Positions 36,066 through 46,705 of a stretch of DNA of 64,000 nucleotides are shown here, piece by piece. The DNA comes from Amoeboaphelidium protococcarum (taxonomy: Eukaryota > Aphelidiomycota > Aphelidea). Under the pieces are notes generated by a model that saw nothing but the letters and a program-made list of their open reading frames with translations, ran no database searches and was not told where the DNA came from. Within the stretch, counting starts at the first letter, position 1, and each line of letters starts with the position of its first letter. The DNA lies in contig JALECJ010000007.1 in the NCBI GenBank assembly GCA_023515745.1, forward strand, positions 1,286,612-1,350,611, given 5' to 3'. The translations under genes and the position numbers were made by a program.

Positions 36066-36685
36066 TACCCAAATTTACGCCAAGTGTTCAAAATGTTCAC
36101 CAAAATAAGCGGAGATATATACAACACAAAACGGTTTTGGTAAAGATAAAGGTTGAAGGAGAAGAGACGCGTCTCTCGTCAAAGATTATTATGTAAATGG
36201 CTGGCTTTATCTTGAATGGGTTGGCGCCTTTTGAAGTAGTTTTGACAAGAAATATACTGCCCACACGAAGAACAAGAACATAAATTTGCATGTGGAATAA
36301 AGTGTTGATGTCGAACCTGGAGCGAAATACTACCTGACTAGTCTTAATGTGATCCGTACTCATTCATGTCGCAGCATAAGACTACACAAAAAGTTGACCC
36401 TGACCTATGCTTTGATGCGTGTCCTTAGCAACTGATTTATATTTCATTATATGGTCAGACTAATGCCTCACCATTAATGATTATCTTTCATCTTAACTAC
36501 AGCATATGGTACTCAATTGGATCATGCACATCTATATACTAATCTCAAACCGAATCTTATTTACTGCCCAGTAAGTCTAAAACTTTGCTATTTGTGGTAA
36601 AAAATACATATAGTTAATGTAACAATTGACTTAAACTATGTAAAAATGCAGTAAATTTCAAAGACAGTGCTTGTGGTCAAATATA
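36066..36685. other. Intergenic, 620 bp, possible small minus ORF
   Basis: Between SGF29 and the palindromic element. A minus-strand frame at 36097-36363 (88 codons, MSTDHIKTSQVVFRSRF...) ends at TGA 31 bp before the SGF29 start, and a plus frame from 36196 (MAGFILNGLAPFEVV...) covers the same DNA; I cannot tell whether either is real. 36400-36685 is AT-rich without ORF. Confidence 0.35.
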
Positions 36686-36923
36686 CAAATGTGTGACAAT
36701 TGTCTCACATGGCAAAACTCAACCTGTGACAATTGTCACACATTTGTAAACTATTGATATAAGACTAAAATACAATTTCTCTAAGAAATTTAAAGTACAT
36801 ATACTAATTATATGCCTTGCTGAGTACAAAGAAAGTCTTGGTTGAGCAAAGCGCATTGATTAAAAATGTGTGACAATTGTCTCACATGGCTAATCTCAAC
36901 CTGTGACAATTGTCACACATTTG
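36686..36923. repeat. Palindromic element, copy 1 (238 bp, two hairpins)
   Basis: Two long inverted repeats at 36686-36746 and 36864-36922, each with arms of about 18 nt reading AAATGTGTGACAATTGT and its complement around a 25-nt centre. The right arm contains the perfect 16-nt palindrome TGTGACAATTGTCACA; the left arm has the same sequence interrupted by TC (TGTGACAATTGTCTCACA). A 117-bp AT-rich spacer joins the hairpins. A second copy lies at 39162-39398 in the same orientation with only about five differences. Confidence 0.95.
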
Positions 36924-37165
36924 CAAGAAGGAGCAGGAAACACTGATAGAGAGATAAGACCCGCAGGCTTTACGCCTAGTTGTCTCCATTATCGATTTAA
37001 AGCACTTTCACCATATTTTCTCCACGTATGGCGGCGACGACAGTGACACTAGCAAAAACTTCACGCGCGTCGGCTTATTTCATTTACACCCTGATGGTAT
37101 CGCAAGGCGTGAACCGTTTCAGAATCATCTCATCCTGACAAACTCAATCAACTTCCAATATTGAA

Positions 37166-38857
37166 ATGACACGCTAGTAAGACGCGGCCATAACTATTGA
37201 TGAATCCTCTAAAGAGGATACTGAACTGATAAGTTAATATCTTAATCATCTGACGGTTGAGAGAACTGAATCTGGTATGATAAATTTGCCAAAATTATGG
37301 CAAAAGCTCCCTTCAGCCAAGACTCTGTGGTCACATGACTCTAAATCAAGGAAACTATTTGACAGGTGGAAAAATAGTGAACAAGGAGTGCTTGCAAAGA
37401 AACTAAATAAGATTGAGAATACTTCAGACGTGACAATCGAATTGATCTTGCCTTTTCTGCGTAAGTTGGGACTGGATGAGCCTGTTATCAGTTATGGTGT
37501 GGCGGAGTTCAAAAAGCTGAAACAAGAAACCCAATCTATCACGTCGAGTTCTCGTGTATGCAACAAAGATGTAGTTGAAGGATTAAATCCAAAGTCCTAG
37601 TAAAATTCTTCTCTGGCTTCAGAATCCAGTTCTAGTTCAGTTGACACTTCTAGTGCGCCAAAATCTCGTCTTTAGGCATCTTTAACTGATTAAGGTGTTA
37701 TCAAATCGTCGTGTGAAAGTGGTATTCAATAGATTGAGCTGCCTTCCTGTCACGGAGAAGAGAGTTTGATATTGCCTTCACATTCCACTGACACTGAATG
37801 CAAGCTGTCAATTGCCGACAATGCCAATGTACGCAATTACTTGCCAGACGCGTCTTAATTACAGGATGCTAAATGGTTAATTGAGTAAACATTGAGCAAA
37901 CTGCCACAAGTATTGCCAGAGTCTGACTTTCAGAAATTGCTGAAAAAGCCGCCTCATATTGGATCGCAACGAATTTTGCTGGACAAGGATATTCTCCGGT
38001 AGTTTGGTGCTTATTCTGAAGAAGTTTCACCTACGTTGCATGGTATTGTGGCTTGTGTGATGAAGGCTCTGCATCTACCAGTGTACTCTTAGGAAGTTGG
38101 ACTGCTTTGCTTTGTTTTCTCTCTTCTATATCCACCAGCCGTTGTTTCAGACCTTGTGACAAGACTTTTAAAAGCCACGGGCGCTTGTGATTTGCCTCAG
38201 TTGCAGGCTGACTGCTTAGTGTTGGAGACTGCTATTGCGCAGATTCCTGGTTGTGGCCACGCCAGCTAATTCCATAAAGGCTGGTTAGGCCAGTGTTATG
38301 TGGTGAACTGGATGGCGTCTTGCTACTACAAGACTCCCCAATCCATCTTTGCCAAGTTGCCTGTGTGGTCTGCCTTTTGCTGCGCAGCGGATCCCAGACG
38401 CGCGTTCTTGGCAATAACTGTGCTGCACTCGCTGATCGAGTTACCAACTAAGACTTTTGGTGACTTATTGCGCGCTGTATCCATCAAGCCAGGGAATCTG
38501 GTAACTATTGAATAGCTGCGGTCCCCGTTGTTTCTATAAGCAATGGAAATCTGTGATGTTGCCAATCTGAAGCCTGCTTCTCAATCTCTGGATATCTTAA
38601 ACTTATTGCAGCGTGGCAATCATACGTGTTTTAAAGTGGATAGTTTAAAGTAACCTCTATAACTCGTCTAATCAAGCACTTTAACTGTGAAAGACATGTC
38701 AAAATGCCATGAATGTGCCGAGGAGAAGATTGCCGAGTGTATGTAGTGTAATTGCGCTTTCTGCTAAGCTCACGCATAATTGCATGCCAATCACGCCACA
38801 ACATTGGAAGACCCTGGCTCAGCTAACAGCTCGATGTCTGCGGCGACTACTCCTTGA
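37166..38857 (+). CDS. TBC-like / B-box-like zinc finger protein, lone gene between the two palindromic elements
   Basis: 563 residues from ATG 37166 (MTRQQDAAITIDESS) to TGA 38855. Residues 1-250 are hydrophilic and Ser-rich. Residues about 265-450 have the pattern of a TBC (Rab-GAP) domain: GSQRILLDKDILRQF (cf. IxxDxxR), LPVYSQEVGLLCFVFSLL (where TBC has YxQG), then W and DPRRAFLAITVLHSLIEL. The arginine and glutamine fingers are not clearly at the expected sites, so GAP activity is doubtful. Near the C terminus CHECAEEKIAECMQC, CAFCQAHAQLHANH is a B-box-type Cys/His zinc motif. An in-frame segment upstream (ATG 37028) is cut off by a TGA at about 37136. Lying alone between identical direct repeats, it could be cargo of a mobile unit. 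Confidence 0.6.
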
Positions 38858-39161
38858 ATTTGGACACAAGCATGGTCGAATGAAAATTTGTTGTGCTGTC
38901 GAAGCATACAACAATGAACAATGAACAATGAACAAAAAGCTATTATTTGACGACTATTGACTTATTCTTTTCTGTAACTGGATTCAAACAACGGACGCGT
39001 TTATTATTATGTGTTACACTTGGGATGAGGCACCTATAGACGCACTTATCCTCATATGTGCAAAAGGAGCTATTGCTATATATTATTATGTTACCCAAAG
39101 AAGGATTTCTAGATGATATTATGAAATTGAAAAGACGTTTGCTCAAAGGAGAGTCGATTAA
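38858..39161. other. Spacer between TBC/B-box gene and element copy 2
   Basis: 304 bp, AT-rich, with a short triplication of AACAATG near 38910-38930. A minus-strand frame at 38943-39146 is not convincing. Confidence 0.4.
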
Positions 39162-39398
39162 AAATGTGTGACAATTGTCTCACATGGCTAATCTCAACCT
39201 GTGACAATTGTCACACATTTGTAAACTATTAATATAAGACTAAAATACAATTTCTCTAAGAAATTTAAAGTACATATACTTATTATATGCCTAGCTGAGT
39301 ACAAAGAAAGTCTTGGTTGAGCAAAGCGCATTGATTAAAAATGTGTGACAATTGTCTCACATGGCTAATCTCAACCTGTGACAATTGTCACACATTTG
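39162..39398. repeat. Palindromic element, copy 2 (237 bp, two hairpins)
   Basis: Same structure as 36686-36923: hairpins at 39162-39221 and 39339-39398, same spacer starting TAAACTATT and containing AAGTACATATACT and GAGCAAAGCGCATTGATTAA. Both copies are in direct orientation. Hairpin A here has the loop sequence of hairpin B (GGCTAATCTC), so the two hairpins are essentially identical within this copy. The VPS4 gene begins 292 bp downstream. Confidence 0.95.
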
Positions 39399-39690
39399 CA
39401 CACGAGCTGCCCAAATCAAATTTGGCTCTTTCCTGGTAAAATAATTATTGCAGCATAGTTTAAAACTCGTTCATGATAAGATTCTAAATATTAGAAGCTA
39501 AAATAATACGCGTGATGGGTGAAAACTCAACGTTGTTTATTACTACTGTACTTTGCTCCTTCTCGTCCTCATTTCCATCTTCGTTCGCATCGAATACGAC
39601 ATTCTTTATAGAGTGCAGAAATCATATCAACTTTACTTTTCATCGCCACTGTATCAGACGATATAATAATATATTGTCATTTTATTATAT

Positions 39691-41063
<1,373 letters not shown>

Positions 41064-41254
41064 TTCATGTGTGATAATAGTATAAAAATGTTCTGAACTG
41101 TACTTTTACTATGTTTTTATCATACCATCTCAATATTATCTTTGTCTCTCTTTTCTCTTTTCTCTTTACCTGATTGATTGATTGAATTCATGCAGATCAT
41201 TTGCAATCTGAATGATTTGAGTTGAGATTGAGGGATTGCAAATAAGAATTACTG

Positions 41255-41926
41255 ATGATAGATATTATATTACTATGGATATGGAGTCTTGTTTTAGCTT
41301 TCTTTATAATTTAACACGTGTTTGAGATTGATTTGACATTGGCTGCAAAGTCTATCGTATCATTGTTATAGGCGTCTATTGTTAATACTCTTGATACCGC
41401 AAGAGGCGTCAATGATGCGATGGATAAACTGGAATTGATGGAATTGACTTAGAAGTATGTTTTGATATTGAGTTAAAGTTAAGTGGGTGACAAAGTAAAT
41501 GCTACTGAATTAGCTAAACTTGTGCTTTCGTTAGACGCTTTCTAAAAGGCGAAGAATGTTCGTAATACAGAAGGTGCATTGGATATAGTTGCTGCCCTTT
41601 TCGGATATGTTAATGTAAGGCGGTTATCCGATTAGAAGAGAGAAGCTTCCCTTTTAATACGCAAAAGTCGATACCACATACTGCGGTTATTAGCTGCTTT
41701 GGAGTAGATGCAAGTTAATGATAATAGGGATGTGTCTGATTAATAGAGTCTGATCGAGTGTTAATATCCGGCGCGATTGGATTCGCCAATCAGCCTTGTT
41801 GATAAAAGGGATTTGGATCACTTTGAGAGTTGTTGCTCAACAAGTGATGACACTTCAGATCAAGCTGATAAGGATTATTCCCATTCAAATGTTCATAGAA
41901 TTGATGACCCAAAAGCTATAGATTGA
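41255..41926 (+). CDS. Unknown protein with N-terminal membrane anchor
   Basis: 223 residues from ATG 41255 to TGA 41924. MIDIILLWIWSLVLAFFII is a single hydrophobic anchor or signal anchor; the rest is hydrophilic and helical (VFEIDLTLAAKSIVSLLQAS, ATELAKLVLSLDAFQKAKNV, RRLSDQKREASLLIRKSRYH), ending in an acidic Ser/Asp stretch. About ten Gln come from TAA/TAG. No family recognised; a tail-in-cytosol type II membrane protein is likely. Confidence 0.6.
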
Positions 41927-42128
41927 TTTTACGCTTTACGAGTTTTGTTTTGCGTTCTGCTGTTATAACGGCAGTTTTGATTCACTTAACGACATCTGTT
42001 AAACACGCTGTCTTATTGGAGGTGCTCTTCGTTTCAAAAGCATGACAGACGCATAATAAGAAGCACACCGGGATCAAAATGTACAGGCAATTAAAAAAAA
42101 TAATAGGCATTAAATGCAAAAAGAGAAG

Positions 42129-42200
42129 CTCTCCGTCTGGGAATCGAACCCAGCTTACCCGCGTGACAGGCGGGGGTACTAACCAATATACTAACGAAGA
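42129..42200 (-). tRNA. tRNA-Asp (GTC)
   Basis: 72-nt cloverleaf on the minus strand with no intron. Acceptor arms TCTTCGT and ACGGAGA pair over seven positions, D-arm GTTAGTATATTGGTTAGTAC, anticodon loop CTGTCAC giving GTC with stem CCGC/GCGGG, and T-arm CTGGGTTCGATTCCCAG. Sequence is close to typical eukaryotic tRNA-Asp. It overlaps no ORF. It is not one of the suppressor-type tRNAs (CUA/UUA anticodon) that the code requires; those are not in the window. Confidence 0.97.
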
Positions 42201-42409
42201 TTCGCTTTTATAGCTGATTTGATGAATGGCTTTCGCAAAGCAAGTGATATTCCATCCAATATTCATAAGACTTTCTATCACTGTCTATAAAGTGCTGTTT
42301 TGCATGCTTACTACGTATGTTGTAATTGGCATAGCTGGTACAGCATGTGAACTCCAACCACAAAGAAAATTCAAGTTTAGAAATGAAAAACGAAGTTCTG
42401 TAATAGTAG

Positions 42410-43636
42410 TCATTCATTATCATTAGTGTGCTTTCTCTTTAATTGTAAACGAGTTTTAACATCCTGCTAGCTTGCACCCTTGGACTCTTACCGCCGCTTC
42501 CAGTTGCGGCGTACTTTATCCATAAACTAAGAGTTGCAAAGACTTTCTAAGGACACAGATTCATCGATACTCTTCATGATACGCGGCACAATACTGATAT
42601 GATTCGGCGTAGTCTTATCATCTCTGAATCTCATAAACTTCCACTTCTTCTCCCTGGTCTCCCCATCCACTATCACGCGACACTCCACTATCCTCCCATC
42701 TGGAGAATCTTGCTTGAACTGCTTAATCAAATCACGATCTTCTTCAGGATCCAGCAGCAACTCTCCATACTCTTCATATCCATCGCCGTTATGATTGAGA
42801 ATGTCAAGTTTCCATAGCGGTTTCTTCTACACTCTATCAAAGGATAGCCGGAGTTTAAAGTCTATGCTATTCTGATCAGCAGGCTTCCACTTGAGCATCC
42901 CATCACATGTTCTGCCAATTGTATAAGGCGCGTTAACATTGGTGAAAATCAGTCCATCATTCTCATGCCCGAGTCCACTTTCAATTTACTTCATCACGGA
43001 GGGAATATCGTACGCGAAGAACATCTGTTTGGCCTCTAATTGCAGCGATTATTGTGGACTTTTCATATGATCCTTCTGGTACTTTTAGTACGGTCTCAAT
43101 ACAAAATCCTTCAAGTAGCCAAGACGAGTAGAAAGAGGTCGCTGAGCGAGAACTTTAGTATTGTACATCACACAGTCAAAAGCCAAGTACTTGTAAACCG
43201 CTTCACCATCAATCTCATGCTAAACCAATTCACCATCCAGTAGAGTCTCGTTAATCAACAACAGCTTGTTAGGCTGACTATCATGGCTAGGAAATACCAG
43301 TCCGGCAAGTCCGTACACTTGAAGTTTTCTATCCAAAAGATACACATCCTATCTGATTACACCCTGCGGAAATTCTTCATTCTATACAAAATTCTGTACA
43401 ATATACATCAAATAGCGAACACCATCACTCTTTTCACACACATAATAGTCTTCATGTTGCAAGGACTAGAGGTGAGCTTGCAAAAATGAGATAGGTTGAG
43501 CACCTGGAAACTTTCGCAGTCTTTAATCACGATTATCATTTTCATTCAGTCCCAGTAAAAGCGCATTAACATGGCGGATTATTTATTTGGCCACTTTATC
43601 TTCCACTTGAACAGAGTTTGGCGGGAGATTATTCAT
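42410..43636 (-). CDS. mRNA guanylyltransferase (capping enzyme, GTase)
   Basis: 408 residues, ATG 43636 to TGA 42410. Transfers GMP to the 5' diphosphate of nascent mRNA. The covalent nucleotidyltransferase motif I is KSDG with lysine at residue 69 (CEKSDGVRYLMYI); then LLDGELVQHEIDG (motif III), YLAFDCVMYN, NDGLIFTNVNAPY (motif IV), MLKWKPADQNSIDFKL (motif V) and WKFMRFRDDKTTPNHISI at the OB fold. There is no RNA triphosphatase domain, so this is the separate fungal CEG1-type enzyme rather than the animal/plant fusion; supports a fungal relation. The tail is basic (NWKRRQESKGAS). Confidence 0.95.
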
Positions 43637-43704
43637 AATTTATTATTTAATGACTATATATCGAAGAAGAATTGAACAATACTCTGAAAAATATTCAATG
43701 AAGA

Positions 43705-43918
43705 ATGGAAGCAGGTGATTTGATTAACACAATCAAAAAGATCTGCAAACAAGTCGCCAGCGTAGTTAAGTAAACTTGTATCGAACGATGCAGCACTTTA
43801 TGAAAAAGCATATATAGCACGACCAATGAAGGAGGACTTTAATAATTTATATCAGCAGATTTCCAAAAAAAGTTTAGCTTTCTCTGTATATGATAAACGC
43901 GTACTTAAACTGATTTGA
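43705..43918 (+). CDS. Possible 55-residue protein, one predicted intron
   Basis: A helical frame (LSKLVSNDAALYEKAYIARP, LYQQISKKSLAFSVYDKRV) ends at TGA 43916 but lacks an in-frame ATG after a TGA. Removing 43715-43760 (GTGATT...CGCCAG) joins it in phase to ATG 43705, giving MEAAQLSKLV. The donor is weak, so this is tentative. It lies between the divergent guanylyltransferase gene and the RA-like gene. Confidence 0.35.
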
Positions 43919-44046
43919 GAATGTGGAATTGATTTCTCTTCGCTTTGCCAGAAGTTTCTCACGCGACAACTTTCTAAGAACTGTTACCTGGTTTGTCTTT
44001 GGTAAACTCTTTATTGCTATAGCCTAAGGAATATATATTATTTGCA

Positions 44047-45129
44047 ATGGGGCAATTTGTAAGTAAATAGCCTGAATAAGATGGAATAAATGGTCTTCAG
44101 TAAGCGAATAAACTTGTTAAAAGACAAACCATAGGACGTTCTTCTAATGACACCGTGCAAGATTCTAAAGTCTGTGAGATGATGAAACAATTGAGCATTG
44201 AACGACCACTCCCCCAAACACCGCCAGCTATGGACAAGAATCTTCCTCCGATTCAAGAATCTGACCCTGATGTATTACATTAGCTGCTAGTCACCATACC
44301 TAGTCTGTCAAGCGCTTTAAAAGTTCACATCTCTGCATCGAACACGGTTGATGATGTTATGCGAATGGTTCTCAGAAGCAAAAAGGTTCGCAATGGCGGT
44401 TTACTGAGCGATCAAGTTGAATTTGTTGCGCAGTGGATCGTATATCCTAAGCAAGCATCTGTGGTGTACGGTGACACACTTAGAGAATCTAGATGCAAGA
44501 AGAGATCTATACAAGAGTTGAAACTGTCAGGCGAGTAAATACTTTTCCAAGCGATAATGGACGGTTGGACGCGGATGTCTCACTATATCGTAAGTGGCAA
44601 TTACGTGAAGCTCAAAATGGTTTTGTAAGAGAAGAGCGCGTCTGATCGATATGTGCGTCCAGATGAAGCTATAACTTCTGCGCAACTTCCCTTATGTCCG
44701 AAGACTGCCGTCAAATCTAAAGTCATAAAGAAATAGAAAAGTATGTAACCTTCGAAGCGCATATCAAACATATCTGGTAAAATCAATACGCGCTTACACC
44801 GACAATCGCTTGCTCTGTTAAAAAACTAAAAGACTTCAATTTAATCCTACTATAGATTGCTTATTCACTACTAGGGAGAGTAGGACGAGTGTCGGCGAGT
44901 GAGTCTGCACATAACTGATGATCTGAATGGCTGGTAGTGTCTTCATATGGCTATGCGAAGGTTTAAGCTTTATGATCAAGATCAGTTCGCTATAGTTTGC
45001 CGCCAATAGACTGGCACTGATGTTTAGTAGAGTGTACTAAGCAGCGACACCTAAGTATTACGATTTGTATAATAGCATCCCAACGGCAAGTACTTTGTTA
45101 TTAAGAAGAATGCTGCCGGTGATATATGA
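44047..45129 (+). CDS. Putative N-myristoylated protein with RA/ubiquitin-like domains
   Basis: 360 residues, ATG 44047 to TGA 45127. It starts MGQFVSKQ, a good N-myristoylation motif (Gly2, Ser6), then a basic, Pro-rich linker. Two segments look like Ras-association or ubiquitin-fold domains: LLVTIPSLSSALKVHISASN, TVDDVMRMVLRSKKVRNGG and, after a basic region, YYRLLIHYQGEQDECRRVSL, LHMAMRRFKLYDQDQFAIV with FVIKKNAAGD at the end. Such an architecture would place a GTPase-binding adaptor at a membrane; this is inference from pattern only. About 25 Gln use TAA/TAG. The stop faces the sulfhydryl oxidase stop, 87 bp apart. Confidence 0.6.
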
Positions 45130-45216
45130 CTTTAATTTAATTGGGGTAGTGAGTAGATCTGTAATATATCAAATTGTTTATTATACATTGTCGCAATCTG
45201 ATAATCAAATTCAAGG

Positions 45217-45861
45217 TCATTATTTAATTTACAGCGTAGTATCATCACTCTCTTCATCAGCCTCGTCTGGACATCCACACTGCCAGATCGCCATTGCCTT
45301 TGAGCAATCAAACTGCTTTTTACCCAATCGAGAGTTGACCTTGTTATGTAATGAACACATGTAATCACTTGCAATCTTCCTACCACCTTTGAAAACTGGT
45401 AATCCTAAATCTTGCCGCCTCAGTAGAGATCTAAAGTGCTTGGCGCAGTTACCACACGGATAGAGGCGGGATAGGAGTAGAACGAAAACTTCAAACGACA
45501 GATAATCCAAATCACTAGGCTTCTACGGAAATCTAGTCGCCATCGTATGCAATAGTCTCCATGTAGCGCGGCCAAGCTATTCACGTACAGTGCTGTTGCC
45601 CATCTCCGGCATAATGTTGACCATGCTATCCTATACCGTTATATCTTCCTGAAGAATCAACTTTGCCAAATCATTTCTAACTCTTTCCATATTCCGTATC
45701 GGACTAAAAGACGTCAAGTCGCCACTCCTTGAGTAAGGCATAAGATTGGCGGCTGAGGTGAAATCATCACTACTATTAAAGGAAGTGAAGGCGATCAAAG
45801 TGAGAATGAATAGAGCTACTGACAGCAGCAAGAGGATTAACTTTGAATTCCATTTAATCAT
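45217..45861 (-). CDS. Erv/ALR-family FAD-linked sulfhydryl oxidase, ER-type
   Basis: 214 residues. MIKWNSKLILLLLSVALFILTLIAF is an N-terminal signal anchor (quoted in part), which places the enzyme in the secretory pathway as in yeast ERV2. The catalytic domain has LGRATWRLLHTMATRFP (FAD-binding Trp/His helix), the redox CxxC in SRLYPCGNCAKHFRSLLRR, then CSLHNKVNSRLGKKQFDC with the conserved HNxVN and distal cysteine. It oxidises thiols to disulfides using oxygen. C-terminal tail CGCPDEADEESDD is Cys- and acid-rich, perhaps the shuttle cysteines. Stop TGA 45217. Confidence 0.92.
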
Positions 45862-46705
45862 ATTTTGACGATTTTATCGAGATTTTAGTTTATTGAAACA
45901 ATTGAAATAACGTCGAAGCGGTAGTTTGCAGACATAATATTTCAAAAAACTGAATATCATTGCGTTCTGGGTAAGTCACAAAATACAGTTGTTCCCGCCG
46001 AGACCGCCAGCATTTTATGCTCTTCATAGATGGGGCCAAAATTAAGCTTCGTGATCCGCTTTAACAAACAGTCATTAATCTATACAATGCTTTATGCTTT
46101 AGATCTAATCTAGTCAAATCAGGTATTTTTCGCGCTTGATACAAATTTAACGTGCACAAAGAAATCTGTGCCAGTTGTTTTAATGGCGATTCTCTGGTCA
46201 CGAAGCTGGTGCATGCTGCTGATAAAAGAGTGCGCTCAGTAGCTGGTAAGGTCCTTCTGATAAAATAAAAAAAAAATATAAATAGTTGGATACAAAATGA
46301 TCCGGAAATGGTGTTTTAAGTATTTGACAAAGGAGTCCACCGGAACGGTGATTCTCTAGTATTTTACAATTACTGATTGTAAAGTGGCCCGCGTAACAAT
46401 TTCTACATAGTCTCTCAAAGTGCACTTCAGTAAATTCTACAGGCTCGAGCAAACGCGCATTAGAACTGTAGAGACTCATTAAGCACTCAAGTTCAATCAA
46501 CAAAGGCACTAGTTTCAGTTCAGTAGATTCTACAGAAGGCTTAAATGCACTTCAGTGATTCCAGAGAGATATTAACAGATATTTATACTTGAGCTAAAGC
46601 ACACAAAAATTTGTAGATACTCAAAATTTCAAAATTTAAACTATAGTAGAATATAAAGCATTCAATAAAATTTCAATTTCTTCAGATAATTAAAATAGAT
46701 TTATA
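45862..46705. other. 844 bp with only doubtful ORFs
   Basis: Between the divergent-looking sulfhydryl oxidase start and the Slo-like stop. On the minus strand 46198-46540 is an open frame without ATG (LYSSNARLLEPVEFTEVHF, LCRNCYAGHF) in which a phrase like ITEVHLSLLQN/EFTEVHFERLCRN is repeated; on the plus strand 46016 on reads MLFIDGAKIKLRD. Either may be part of a spliced or decayed gene. The rest is AT-rich, with a poly-A run near 46264-46276. Confidence 0.35.

Noticed and set aside
35918-36196. Plus-strand ORF beginning at GTG
   Set aside because: Antisense to the SGF29 N-terminus; no ATG start and His/Tyr runs come from the Gly/Ser linker on the other strand.
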